Under the pieces are notes generated by a model. The model made no database searches. It was given only the letters and a program-made list of their open reading frames with translations, and was not told where the DNA came from. Made by a program: the position numbers and the translations under genes. This document shows positions 1-8,366 of a stretch of 64,000 nucleotides of DNA, in pieces; the stretch's first letter is position 1; every line of letters begins with the position of its first letter. This DNA is from Polycladidibacter hongkongensis. GTDB taxonomy: Bacteria > Pseudomonadota > Alphaproteobacteria > Rhizobiales > Stappiaceae. Where the stretch lies: positions 186,001-250,000 of the forward strand of contig NZ_LLWC01000024.1 in the NCBI RefSeq assembly GCF_001561995.1. Direction: 5' to 3'.

Positions 1-833
1 TATACTACTTCTGTCTCGGTGTTTGTTCCCCACTCTGCCCACGAGCCGTCATAGATTGCGGTGTTATAGTGGCCAATACGGGTGAGCGCGAGGACGAGGA
101 TTGCCGCCGTCACACCTGAGCCGCAAGAGGTGATGACAGGGTCTGCGCTGGCAATGCCCATTTGTGTGAAAATGTCGTTCAACTCGTCAACGCTGCGCAT
201 TTTGCCATCTTGCAACACCAGGGGGAAAGGTAGATTGAGAGCGCCGGGCATATGACCTGCGCGAACACCGGCGCGGGGCTCTGGCACTTGGCCGTTAAAG
301 CGTTCGGGGGGGCGCGCATCCAGAACAAAGGTGCGGCCGTCCTTGAGGGCAGCTTCAACCTGAAGTAGTGAGCGCACCATGTCATGATTGAGACTGGCGG
401 TGAACTGGCGTTCTTTTGGCAGCGTGTGATCATCTGTCAGGGGAAGCTTGGCGGCTTTCCAGGCAGGCAGGCCACCGTCGAGCACATAAACCTGTTTGAC
501 ACCAAAGACGCGTAGCATCCACCAGACGCGGGCAGAAGAAAAAATGCCCATACCGTCATAAACAACGATGGACTGACCATCGCCAATGCCAAGCTGCTTC
601 ATTTTGCTGGCGAACTTGGCGGCGCTCGGTAGCATATGCGGCAGTGGACTTTCCGTGTCACTGACATCATCAATATCAAAGAACCGAGCGCCGGGAATGT
701 GACCGGCAGCGTATTCGGCTTTGGCGTCACGGCCCATGTCGGGCAGGTACCAAGAGGCGTCAATGGTGACAAGGTCGGGGGCATCTAAATGCTCTGCAAG
801 CCATTGAGGGCTGACCAGTGGGTCTTTCAGCAC
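1..833 (-). CDS. sseA: 3-mercaptopyruvate sulfurtransferase (partial, C-terminus outside window)
   Basis: Two-domain rhodanese-like sulfurtransferase, expected to move sulfur from 3-mercaptopyruvate to thiol acceptors or cyanide. I translated it by hand from the minus strand: an N-terminal inactive rhodanese domain, then a C-terminal domain with the active-site loop CGSGVTA. The catalytic Cys is near residue 237, and this loop is the mercaptopyruvate type rather than the thiosulfate type. The start is taken as GTG at 833 because GGAGG lies eight bases upstream and only three bases separate it from the stop of the upstream alaX-like gene, so the two are probably cotranscribed. The last few residues lie beyond the left edge. 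Family assignment is secure; substrate preference is inferred from the loop. Confidence 0.9.
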   Translation of the reverse strand, partial: MLKDPLVSPQWLAEHLDAPDLVTIDASWYLPDMGRDAKAEYAAGHIPGARFFDIDDVSDTESPLPHMLPSAAKFASKMKQLGIGDGQSIVVYDGMGIFSSARVWWMLRVFGVKQVYVLDGGLPAWKAAKLPLTDDHTLPKERQFTASLNHDMVRSLLQVEAALKDGRTFVLDARPPERFNGQVPEPRAGVRAGHMPGALNLPFPLVLQDGKMRSVDELNDIFTQMGIASADPVITSCGSGVTAAILVLALTRIGHYNTAIYDGSWAEWGTNTETEVV

Positions 834-836
834 GGA

Positions 837-1553
837 TTAATCCTCCAGAATAATACGGACACGGCGGTTTTCCTTGCCCTTGCTTTCGATTTTTCCAAGT
901 TTGAGCCTGCCAATCTCGCTAGTCGTGTGCACATGTGTGCCGCCACAGGGCTGTAGATCGGTTTTCTCGCCGATGCGTACAAGGCGGATTCGGCCGGCGC
1001 CACGCGGGGGCTGGACACTCATGGTTTTCACCAGTTCAGGATTTGCATCCAACTGGGCGTCGCTTATCCATTCCTGCGTGACCGGGTGATCTTCTTCAAC
1101 CAGTTGATTTAAGTGGGCGGTGATGGCATCCCGGTCAATGTCGGCATCCGGCAACAAAAAATCAAGGCGACCTTTGGCCTCGCTGACTTGTCCGCCTGTG
1201 ACAGGGTAGGGCATCGCCTCCGAGAGCAAATGCAGGGCGGTGTGCGAGCGCATGAGGGCGTAGCGGCGCGGCCAATCGAGGTGGAGTGTGTATTTTTCGC
1301 CATGGACAAGTGCCGTTGGTTCTCCCTCGACTATGTGGATGATGTGTCGGCGGTCCCCGCTGTATTTGGTATTGGCAATTGTAAGGGTATCGCCATTGGC
1401 TAGCTCGATGGCCCCACTGTCGCCGGGCTGCCCGCCCCCTTGCGGGTAGAAAATGGTCCGATCGAACACCAGTGCGCCCTCTGGCGTTACATCGGTGAGC
1501 GTGGCCTCGCAGCTGCGCAGGTAGGCATCTGATTCAAAAAGTTTTTCAGTCAT
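837..1553 (-). CDS. Alanyl-tRNA editing protein, AlaX type
   Basis: A free-standing homologue of the AlaRS editing domain (238 aa) that hydrolyses Ser or Gly wrongly attached to tRNA-Ala. The zinc-binding residues are visible: HTALH (His104, His108) and CGGTH (Cys203, His207). The N-terminal part carries the family's glycine-rich YPQGGGQPGD strand around residues 36-45. The start is set at ATG 1553 (MTEKLFESD); an upstream in-frame TTG at 1616 would add 21 residues that do not resemble the family. It is followed after three bases by the sulfurtransferase gene, which suggests a two-gene transcript. The family call is secure; the exact subclass (AlaX-M or AlaX-S) is not resolved. Confidence 0.88.
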   Translation of the reverse strand: MTEKLFESDAYLRSCEATLTDVTPEGALVFDRTIFYPQGGGQPGDSGAIELANGDTLTIANTKYSGDRRHIIHIVEGEPTALVHGEKYTLHLDWPRRYALMRSHTALHLLSEAMPYPVTGGQVSEAKGRLDFLLPDADIDRDAITAHLNQLVEEDHPVTQEWISDAQLDANPELVKTMSVQPPRGAGRIRLVRIGEKTDLQPCGGTHVHTTSEIGRLKLGKIESKGKENRRVRIILED

Positions 1554-1649
1554 GCTATGTCGTCCGGTAAAAAATGCGATGGGAGTATGTTGGGTGCCGA
1601 GATAGCTATGGGTCAACCGTTTAATTGTGCCCCTAACAATACTTCGGGC

Positions 1650-3080
1650 CTAAAGTACAGGTGAAAACAGCCGGGCGGCGCGGGCGAGAATGCGGAAGCC
1701 ATAGGCGCGGTCTGCTAGTTCCTGTTGGTTGGTGGGGCGGGCATTGGTGAAGTCTGCGCGCAGCATATCGGAAACGCTTGCGATCATTTTTGTTCCGGTA
1801 AACCACTGGGTGATCTCGAAGTTGATCGCCATGGAGCGGTTGTCCATGTTGACCGTGCCAATACCTGCCAATGTGTCGTCCACCAATACGACTTTCTCAT
1901 GCAAAAAACCCTCCAGATAGCGGTAAACTTTGATGCCGTGGCGGGCCAGATCGTCCGCATGGGCATAGGAGGCGAGCCAGACCAGCCAATGATCAGCTTT
2001 TTCCGGGAGTAAAATGCGCACATCGACACCGCGCAGGGCAGCAGCATAAAGGGCGGTGAGGATCTCGATGCCGGGGACGAAATAGGGGCTGACCAACCAT
2101 AGGCGTTCACGGGCGCGGGAGATGGTTTCGACAAAGGCGATGGCGCAGTCTTCCTGTTTGTCGGCGGGACCTGTTGGCATGGTAAGCACCGGCTCTTGTC
2201 CGGGCGTTGGCATGGTGTCGGGCAGGGTGATGTTTGGCGGGTTTCCGGTGGCCCAAAACCAATCCTGCACGAAAGAAAGGCTGGTGGCTGCACAGGCCGG
2301 GCCTGAGACGCGAACATGGGTGTCGCGCCATTTGCCAAACACTGCGGATTTTCCCATGTACTCATCGCCGATGTTGTGGCCACCGACCCATGAGGTGGTG
2401 CCGTCGGTGACGACGATCTTGCGGTGGTTGCGGTAATTGAGACGCATGGGGCCGAGCATGCGCAGCCAGCGGTGGCGTTTGTTGAAGCCGGAGACGCGTA
2501 CGCCCGCCTCTTGCAACCGCTCGATATAGGCATAGGACAGCTGCCGAGAGCCGATATCATCATAAAGCAAGAATACCTCTACGCCGCTGGTGGCGCGTTC
2601 TATCAGAGCGTTTGCCAGACGCTCGCCGGTCTCATCGTGGCGGATGATGAAGAACTGCACCAGAATGAACCGCTGCGCCTTGGCGATGCCCTTGAGGATG
2701 GAATCAAGTGTGGCCGGGCCGTTTTGCAGCAACTCGCATTCATTGCCGCGCAGGAATGGCAGCGAGGTGATGCGGTTGTGTACCGGCCAAGCTGCGTTGG
2801 CCGTGTCATCAACAAAACTGGTGAAGCGCTGCAGAACCGCTTGTTCAAAGTAGGAGACGGTACGTTCAACCCTTTGATAGTCTTCAAAGCGTTTCCACGC
2901 GAAGATGAAATAGAGGAAGACTGTCGGAAAGGGCAGGAAAAACAGGGAGAGTAACCACGCAATTGAGCCTTGCGAGGTGCGTCCATACATGATCTCGCGG
3001 GCCGCGCACACGATGGCGAGCGCATAAAGGAAAAGGGTTATGGTGGCGAGGACTTCAATATTGACAGGTGATGAAAACAT
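1650..3080 (-). CDS. cls: Cardiolipin synthase, phospholipase D superfamily
   Basis: A membrane enzyme of 476 aa that condenses phosphatidylglycerol to form cardiolipin. Two hydrophobic segments occupy about residues 8-27 and 38-60, the usual N-terminal PLDc_N anchor. Two HKD catalytic motifs follow: HRKIVVTD beginning at His219 and HEKVVLVD beginning at His394. Length and order match bacterial ClsA-type enzymes. The gene lies upstream of the alaX-like gene on the same strand, with about 100 bases between them. The ribosome binding site before the ATG at 3080 is weak. Some PLD-family proteins act on other phospholipids, so ClsA function is inferred from architecture. Confidence 0.9.
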   Translation of the reverse strand: MFSSPVNIEVLATITLFLYALAIVCAAREIMYGRTSQGSIAWLLSLFFLPFPTVFLYFIFAWKRFEDYQRVERTVSYFEQAVLQRFTSFVDDTANAAWPVHNRITSLPFLRGNECELLQNGPATLDSILKGIAKAQRFILVQFFIIRHDETGERLANALIERATSGVEVFLLYDDIGSRQLSYAYIERLQEAGVRVSGFNKRHRWLRMLGPMRLNYRNHRKIVVTDGTTSWVGGHNIGDEYMGKSAVFGKWRDTHVRVSGPACAATSLSFVQDWFWATGNPPNITLPDTMPTPGQEPVLTMPTGPADKQEDCAIAFVETISRARERLWLVSPYFVPGIEILTALYAAALRGVDVRILLPEKADHWLVWLASYAHADDLARHGIKVYRYLEGFLHEKVVLVDDTLAGIGTVNMDNRSMAINFEITQWFTGTKMIASVSDMLRADFTNARPTNQQELADRAYGFRILARAARLFSPVL

Positions 3081-3242
3081 GGGGGCAGACTAGCTGATCA
3101 CCATGGACGTGGCCAGAGGGTAACGGACATCAAGGGCGCCTTAAAAGAGCATTTTCGGACAGTGCGCGCAGCGGAGCCTTTTGAAGAATAGCTGCCCGTT
3201 TTGTGCGGGACGAAATCGGCGGGCTTTGCTAGGTAGAGAGGC

Positions 3243-4301
3243 ATGATGTTTCAGTTGCCAAGCTCGGATGAGCTATATGATGCCCTGTTGCGGCGTGATG
3301 CTGTTTATGAAGGGCGTGCCTACGTGGGTGTGCGCAGTACCGGGATTTTCTGTCGTCTGACATGTCCGGCGCGTAAGCCAAAACGCGAGAACTGTGTGTT
3401 TTTCGAGTGCGTTGCCGAGTGCCTGGAGGCTGGCTTCCGCCCCTGCAAGCGCTGCGTGCCCATGCAGCAGGGGCAAGAGGCGGATCCGGTGGTGGCGCAG
3501 CTCTTGGAGGCCTTGGAAAAAGAGCCGCAGCGGCTCTGGAGTGAAAAGGATATGAAGCGGTTGGGACACGATCCCTCCAGCGTGCGCCGCGCCTTTAAAC
3601 GACACTTTGGAGTGACGTTTTTGGAGATGGCACGGCAAAGCCGACTGCGGCAAAGCTTTGAGGTGCTTGAGGATGGCGGCAAGGTGATCGACGCTCAGTT
3701 GGAGGCGGGTTTTACAACAGCGGGTGGTTTTGCCAATGCCTTTGCCAAGCTGCTTGGTGTGTTGCCCTCTGAATTGCAGCAGGATGGCTTGCTAAAGGCG
3801 GATTGGATCGAGACGCCGCTGGGGGCGATGATTGCTGTGTGCGATACGCAGCACTTGCACTTGTTGGAGTTTTGCGAGCGCAAGGCATTGCCCAGAGAGC
3901 TGGCGCAGCTAAATAAGTTTTGCCGGGGGCAGATGGGGCTTGGGCGCACGGCAATTACCGAACAGATTGCCGCAGAGCTCTCGGCCTACTTCGACGGTAA
4001 ATTGCAACGATTTGAAACACCACTGGCTCTGCATGGGAGCGCTTTTACCAAACAGGTTTGGCGGGCCTTGCAAGAGGTGCCATGCGGGGAGACGCGCAGC
4101 TATGGTGCGCTGGCTGTGCAGATGGGACGACGCAGTGCAGTGCGGGCGGTGGCGCGCGCAAACGGGGCGAACCAGATCGCGATTGTCATTCCATGTCACC
4201 GGGTTATAGGCGCAGATGGTGCCTTAACCGGATATGGCGGCGGGTTGTGGCGTAAGCAAAAGTTGCTGGAGTTGGAGCGGAAGTCCGCGATGGCGCGCTA
4301 G
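3243..4301 (+). CDS. ada: Bifunctional DNA alkylation-repair methyltransferase and regulator Ada
   Basis: Adaptive-response protein (352 aa) that repairs methylphosphotriesters and O6-methylguanine and activates its own regulon once methylated. Domains in order: the Ada zinc domain (about 5-75) with ligands Cys37, Cys41, Cys68 and Cys71; an AraC-type helix-turn-helix (about 85-185); a ribonuclease-like domain; and the C-terminal methyltransferase with PCHRVIG, whose active Cys is about residue 318. All key residues are present, so both repair activities should work. It starts at ATG 3243, with a second ATG next to it. It converges with the cysteine synthase gene, and a shared hairpin separates them. 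Confidence 0.95.
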   Translation: MMFQLPSSDELYDALLRRDAVYEGRAYVGVRSTGIFCRLTCPARKPKRENCVFFECVAECLEAGFRPCKRCVPMQQGQEADPVVAQLLEALEKEPQRLWSEKDMKRLGHDPSSVRRAFKRHFGVTFLEMARQSRLRQSFEVLEDGGKVIDAQLEAGFTTAGGFANAFAKLLGVLPSELQQDGLLKADWIETPLGAMIAVCDTQHLHLLEFCERKALPRELAQLNKFCRGQMGLGRTAITEQIAAELSAYFDGKLQRFETPLALHGSAFTKQVWRALQEVPCGETRSYGALAVQMGRRSAVRAVARANGANQIAIVIPCHRVIGADGALTGYGGGLWRKQKLLELERKSAMAR

Positions 4302-4305
4302 GGAT

Positions 4306-4330
4306 AAGGGGCAACCGAAGTTGCCGCCTT
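4306..4330. terminator. Bidirectional hairpin between ada and cysteine synthase
   Basis: An inverted repeat (AAGGGGCAAC and GTTGCCGCCTT, with one bulged base) around a CGAA loop lies between the two convergent genes. The T-rich tail is short (TTTATT), so termination efficiency is uncertain. Confidence 0.55.
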
Positions 4331-4341
4331 TATTGAGAGCC

Positions 4342-5379
4342 TTATGCTGCTTCGAACGGGATGTCCACTTGGGCCTGCTGTTCCAGCCAGTGGGGGATGG
4401 GGAGGTGTTTTGCGCGTAGAAACGCGGGATTGTAGAGCTTGGACTGGTAGCGGCTGCCATAGTCACACAGGATGGTGACGATGGTATGCCCAGGACCGAG
4501 TTCGCGTGCCATGGCGATGGCTCCCGCCACATTGATTGCCGATGAACCGCCAAGGCACATGCCCTCATGTTCTGCCAGATCAAACAGAATTGGCAGGGCA
4601 TCTTTATCGGCGATGTTGAAGGGCAGATCGACGTGCACATCTTGCAGGTTGGCGGTTATGCGGCCCTGACCAATCCCCTCGGTGATTGAGGAGCCGGAGG
4701 ATTTGAGTTCGCCATGCTTGTAGTAGTGGTATAGCGCCGCGCCGTCTGGATCGGCGAGGCCAATTTTTATATCCGCGTTCTTTTCCTTCAGGCCAAAGCC
4801 GGTGCCTGCCAGCGTGCCGCCGGTGCCAACAGCACAGATAAAGCCATCGACCTTGCCATCGGTTTGCTGCCAGATCTCTTGGGCGGTGGTGCGGATATGT
4901 CCATCGCGGTTGGCTGTGTTGTCAAACTGGTTGGCCCAAATGGCACCTTGTGGATGAGATTTTGCAAGCTGTGCGGCCAAGCGACCAGAAACTTTTACAT
5001 AGTTGTTCGGGTTGCGATAGGGAACCGCGGGAACCTCCACCAGCTGTGCGCCAGCAAGGCGGAGCATTTGTTTTTTCTCTTCGCTTTGGGTTTCTGGTAT
5101 CACAATAACAGTTTTAAAACCCAGAACACTGGCGACAAGCGCAAGGCCGATGCCGGTGTTGCCCGCGGTGCCTTCAACAATGATGCCGCCCGGTTTTAAT
5201 TGCCCCTTGGCGATGGCGTCTTCAATGATGAACAAAGCCGCTCGGTCTTTGACGGACTGTCCGGGGTTCATGAACTCGGCTTTGCCATAGATCTGGCAGC
5301 CGGTGAGCTGGGAGGCTTTGTCCAGTTTGATAAGCGGAGTGTTGCCAATGGCTTTTAGGGCGGAGCTGCGAATATCCAT
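4342..5379 (-). CDS. cysK: Cysteine synthase A / O-acetylserine sulfhydrylase
   Basis: PLP-dependent fold-type II enzyme (345 aa) making L-cysteine from O-acetylserine and sulfide. The PLP lysine is Lys44 in NPGQSVKDRAA, and the phosphate-binding and substrate loop EGTAGNTGIG spans about 69-78. The start is taken at ATG 5379 (MDIRSS); a TTG three codons upstream is also possible. The protein is somewhat longer than E. coli CysK (about 323 aa), and its C-terminal region resembles the alphaproteobacterial cysteine synthase A group. A cystathionine beta-synthase-like role cannot be excluded from sequence alone. It sits alone between the ada terminator and an upstream secreted-protein gene. Confidence 0.88.
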   Translation of the reverse strand: MDIRSSALKAIGNTPLIKLDKASQLTGCQIYGKAEFMNPGQSVKDRAALFIIEDAIAKGQLKPGGIIVEGTAGNTGIGLALVASVLGFKTVIVIPETQSEEKKQMLRLAGAQLVEVPAVPYRNPNNYVKVSGRLAAQLAKSHPQGAIWANQFDNTANRDGHIRTTAQEIWQQTDGKVDGFICAVGTGGTLAGTGFGLKEKNADIKIGLADPDGAALYHYYKHGELKSSGSSITEGIGQGRITANLQDVHVDLPFNIADKDALPILFDLAEHEGMCLGGSSAINVAGAIAMARELGPGHTIVTILCDYGSRYQSKLYNPAFLRAKHLPIPHWLEQQAQVDIPFEAA

Positions 5380-5564
5380 ATGATGCAATCCAATTGTCGA
5401 ACGCGCAAAAGCGCGCGCTGTGTTCAGTTGCGCAAATCTAGCGCGACAGTTGGAGTGCTCTCAAGGAATGAGGTTGTTTGCGATTTGAATATGTTGGATT
5501 TCATTTGCTGAAAGCGCATAATTGTAGAATGCGCTTTCCTGTAAGGGCGTTTTGTGATGTCGAT

Positions 5565-6230
5565 TTAAAAAATATTTGCGCGTTCGGGTTTGCTTGCTGG
5601 CTTTGGGGGAGTGTTGGTGGTGATAACATCCAACAGCGATTGCCCTGCGCGTGCAAGTTCCAAGAGCGTTGATTTGTCTTGCTCATGGAAGGATGTTTGC
5701 AGCAAAGTAAGGGTTAGTTTTTGTGGTTCGGCGGGAAAGGGAACCTGGCTGACGACCACGGTCTGCGCATCTTGCAGGCGCTGTACGTTTTTCTTGGCGC
5801 CTTGCCGGGGCGGGGCGGCACTCACAGCGATAGCGCGCCCATCGGGCAACAGGTGGGTTTCATTCGCAGTAACTTCAGATTCGTAAACCACTTCGCCGTA
5901 GCCGTCGATCAGCTCTACCCATATAGCGTCACGCTGTGGCAAGCTGACTTTTCCGACCCACAAATCAAAGCCGCTGTCCAGCGGATCACTGTCTGCTTTA
6001 TCCCTCGCAGGCGAGAGCGTGACAAGCAACGCGTCTCCGGGCAATTCATAGGTGGCTGTGCCTTGGCTGACGGCAAGGGAGGGGGGCTTCTGGGCGGGCT
6101 CAGTTGCCTTCGCGCAGAGGGACACTGCGAAGACGAACAGTAGGGCCAAGAGCGATGTGGCGGCGCATTCCAAGAAGCAAGAGTTGGCTCTAACAAGGGT
6201 TGCTGGCTTAGGGGCAATTGACTTAGGCAT
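5565..6230 (-). CDS. Secreted or membrane-anchored protein of unknown function
   Basis: A 221-aa protein not matched to a named family. The N-terminus carries a basic region and a hydrophobic stretch (about residues 23-42, LLALLFVFAVSLCAKA) consistent with a signal peptide or anchor. The rest is polar, with several beta-strand-like segments and a Pro/Lys-rich tail. GAGG lies four bases before the ATG at 6230. It is monocistronic between cysK and another secreted-protein gene on the same strand. Its codon use resembles neighbouring chromosomal genes, so it is unlikely to be spurious. No catalytic motif is visible. Confidence 0.65.
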   Translation of the reverse strand: MPKSIAPKPATLVRANSCFLECAATSLLALLFVFAVSLCAKATEPAQKPPSLAVSQGTATYELPGDALLVTLSPARDKADSDPLDSGFDLWVGKVSLPQRDAIWVELIDGYGEVVYESEVTANETHLLPDGRAIAVSAAPPRQGAKKNVQRLQDAQTVVVSQVPFPAEPQKLTLTLLQTSFHEQDKSTLLELARAGQSLLDVITTNTPPKPASKPERANIF

Positions 6231-6373
6231 GGGGCCTCGCTTTTAATTGTTGTTGCAGCTGCGAGTGAAATCTGCCTCTAGATTGTGGTGTGATATATTA
6301 ATAATTACCTGCCTTGGGGAAGGTGATTTGACTAAATCCTATGGGAAGTTGCCCTATGGTTGTCAAAGGCTTA

Positions 6374-6400
6374 ATAGGGGAGATCGTGGATCTCCCCTAT
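6374..6400. terminator. Perfect 12-bp hairpin downstream of a secreted-protein gene
   Basis: ATAGGGGAGATC and GATCTCCCCTAT flank a three-base loop, just past the stop of the minus-strand gene that ends at 6412. The pairing is perfect but there is no long T run on either strand. It is a probable transcript end or 3' stabiliser. Confidence 0.6.
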
Positions 6401-6411
6401 GTCGATACGCC

Positions 6412-6816
6412 TTATTCTAGATCGCATTCCTCGTCATCGGATTGTGGCTGGTAGTTGGGGGTTGCGATGATGGCGTCAACTTCACTGTCATCTGGGTCGC
6501 GGCCATCAAAGCAAAAGTTGCTGCTCATCGCTTTGGGCTCGTAGTAGCAGAAGTTTTGGTTTTTCTGGATCTCAATGCCCACATGGCTGGTGGTGTCGGT
6601 AAGCTCGGCGTAAGTGTCGGTGTCATGTGGGCGTTTTTGGAACAGGATGTAGTTTCCCTCTGCGGAGACAGTGACCTCTTTTTCATGATCGTCGCAATCA
6701 TCTTCGCCAACATAGGGAATGGCGACATCGGCAAGAGCACTACTGGGCGCGGCTAAGAACGCAGCGGCCATAATGAGGCAGGCGGTTGAAAGTGTAAGGG
6801 GGCGAAGGGCAAGCAT
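6412..6816 (-). CDS. Small secreted acidic protein of unknown function
   Basis: A 134-aa protein with a clear signal peptide (hydrophobic core about residues 8-28, cleavage likely after SSALA). The mature part is acidic, ends in a run of Asp/Glu, and has four well-spaced cysteines (within DDCDDH, NFCYYE, NFCFDG and EECDLE) that could form two disulfides in the periplasm. The ATG at 6816 is preceded by AGGAGAG at good spacing. A perfect hairpin follows the stop. No family is recognised. Confidence 0.65.
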   Translation of the reverse strand: MLALRPLTLSTACLIMAAAFLAAPSSALADVAIPYVGEDDCDDHEKEVTVSAEGNYILFQKRPHDTDTYAELTDTTSHVGIEIQKNQNFCYYEPKAMSSNFCFDGRDPDDSEVDAIIATPNYQPQSDDEECDLE

Positions 6817-6980
6817 GGGACTCTCCTGAATTCGTTGGCATCAAATGTGATGCAACAGAAAGACGGGAGTGGTGGTGCGCATGTGAGTGCCTGCGGCAAA
6901 GCATGGTAAGTGGATGCTTACCCGAATTGGCCGGATTATTCTGGATGAGGTAAGGGGAAGTTTTGAAGATGGTAAAGTGA

Positions 6981-7055
6981 TGGCTCCCCGGGCCGGATTC
7001 GAACCAGCGACCAAGCGGTTAACAGCCGCTTGCTCTACCACTGAGCTACCGGGGA
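6981..7055 (-). tRNA. tRNA-Asn (GTT), copy 1
   Basis: A 75-nt cloverleaf on the minus strand with acceptor TCCCCGG pairing with CCGGGGA, anticodon GTT in the loop CTGTTAA, T arm GGTTCGAATCC, and an encoded CCA end. It is the copy furthest downstream in transcription order of three identical genes. Confidence 0.97.
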
Positions 7056-7077
7056 TCATCTCGCATTTTGATAAAAG

Positions 7078-7152
7078 TGGCTCCCCGGGCCGGATTCGAA
7101 CCAGCGACCAAGCGGTTAACAGCCGCTTGCTCTACCACTGAGCTACCGGGGA
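7078..7152 (-). tRNA. tRNA-Asn (GTT), copy 2
   Basis: Identical in sequence to the copies on each side, with CCA encoded. It is separated from copy 1 by 22 bases and from copy 3 by 36 bases. Confidence 0.97.
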
Positions 7153-7188
7153 TCAACTTTTAGTCCACAAACTGCGATGGTAAAGTGA

Positions 7189-7263
7189 TGGCTCCCCGGG
7201 CCGGATTCGAACCAGCGACCAAGCGGTTAACAGCCGCTTGCTCTACCACTGAGCTACCGGGGA
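7189..7263 (-). tRNA. tRNA-Asn (GTT), copy 3
   Basis: Identical to copies 1 and 2. The bases just past its CCA end share a 12-base stretch (ATGGTAAAGTGA) with those past copy 1, which points to a recent duplication that included flanking sequence. Confidence 0.97.
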
Positions 7264-7551
7264 ATACTCACCCTTGGCAAGTTGCCTCGCCGTTTGTGTG
7301 AGGCAGCTTTTACAAAGGCTTGGCGGGTTTGCCAAGAGGATTTTTTAAAGAATTGTGATTTACTGACATTTTTCCGTGGCTTGAGCGATATTAATCCCCA
7401 AAACAGCAAGATTGCCTATGGGTTTTATCGGAACTTGCGCTTGTGGACAGCATGCGCAGGTGGCTTTGCATTGACAGGGGGTGGGGAAAGCGCCACAACT
7501 GCCCCTAGCGCTATTGGTGGCTGGAGAATTGTTTCATTCCATATGAAGCGA
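7264..7551. other. Intergenic stretch between tRNA-Asn array and cobalamin riboswitch
   Basis: It should hold the promoters for the leftward tRNA array and the rightward cob operon. One reading frame is open across most of it but begins without a ribosome binding site, lacks codon bias and runs into the riboswitch, so I do not call a gene. Confidence 0.5.
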
Positions 7552-7745
7552 GTAGCCGGCTGAAACGGGAATGCGGTCCTTGTGCCTCTATTTTAGAGGT
7601 CGTGCAACAAGGAGGAAGCCGCAGCTGCCCCCGCAACTGTAAGCAGCGAGAATGCGCCTTTTAGGGCCACTGGAGAGGTGTTTGATCCCTCTGGGAAGGC
7701 AAGGGTGTTCGTTGGAGCTGCAAGCCAGGAGACCGGCTGATAGCG
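7552..7745 (+). promoter_or_regulatory. Adenosylcobalamin riboswitch
   Basis: The leader of the cob operon contains the conserved B12-box core GCCCCCGCAACTGTAAGC at about 7626-7644, the upstream GGGAA...GGT element near 7567-7577, and the downstream GCCAGGAGACCGGCTG element at about 7723-7738. Flanking GCCGGCTG-like sequences can close the outer stem. It precedes the first cob gene by about 50 bases. By analogy with known cases, bound cobalamin would lower expression of the whole operon. Whether control is by termination or by masking the ribosome binding site is not clear; no obvious terminator lies between it and the first gene, which favours translational control. Confidence 0.93.
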
Positions 7746-7793
7746 CAAGAGGATAAGCTTGACCGTCGGGTGGACGGAGAAGGAGCAGCAGAT

Positions 7794-8366
7794 ATGAGCA
7801 TGGCTGAACAGCAGCCAGCGGCCACACGGTGTGCCAGTCTTGTGCTGGTTGTAGGCGGTGCCAGATCGGGCAAAAGCGCCTATGCGGAGCGCCTTGTGGA
7901 AGCGAGCGGGCGCGCTTGCGTTTATGTGGCCAGTGGCCAAGCCTTTGATGGGGAAATGCAAGAGCGCATCGGGCAGCACCAGAGCCGGCGCGGCGCGCAG
8001 TGGCGCACGGTGGAAGAGCCCTTGGATCTGGCGGGCGTGGTTGCGCGTGAAAGCGCGGCAGAGACCTGCCTCTTGATAGATTGCCTTACTTTATGGACCT
8101 CCAATTTAATGCATGCGGGCTGTGAGCTGGATACGGCGGCGAATGAGCTGTGTGCTGCGCTTTTGCGTGCACGTGGGCCTGTTGTGCTGGTGAGCAACGA
8201 GGTTGGCCTAGGGATTGTACCTGAGAACAAATTGGCGCGCCGGTTTCGCGATGAAGCGGGACGGATCAACCAGCAGGTGGCAAATGCCTGCGATACAGTA
8301 ATGTTTATGGCAAGCGGGCAAGCCTTGCAGCTGAAGCCATCCCTTAATCCGGAGATACGACTATGA
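7794..8366 (+). CDS. cobU: Bifunctional adenosylcobinamide kinase / adenosylcobinamide-phosphate guanylyltransferase
   Basis: Called CobP in the aerobic pathway (190 aa). It phosphorylates adenosylcobinamide and transfers GMP to give AdoCbi-GDP for nucleotide-loop assembly. The P-loop GGARSGKS is at residues 21-28, and a guanylyl-acceptor region and a VSNEVGLGIVP segment typical of the family follow. The start is ATG 7794, with AGAAGGAG eight bases upstream; an in-frame GTG at 7770 is less likely. It is the first gene after the cobalamin riboswitch, and its stop overlaps the cobW start (ATGA). Confidence 0.93.
   Translation: MSMAEQQPAATRCASLVLVVGGARSGKSAYAERLVEASGRACVYVASGQAFDGEMQERIGQHQSRRGAQWRTVEEPLDLAGVVARESAAETCLLIDCLTLWTSNLMHAGCELDTAANELCAALLRARGPVVLVSNEVGLGIVPENKLARRFRDEAGRINQQVANACDTVMFMASGQALQLKPSLNPEIRL

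Noticed and set aside
7282-7563. 93-codon frame between the tRNA-Asn array and the cob operon
   Set aside because: No ribosome binding site, composition unlike a protein, and its end runs into the cobalamin riboswitch.
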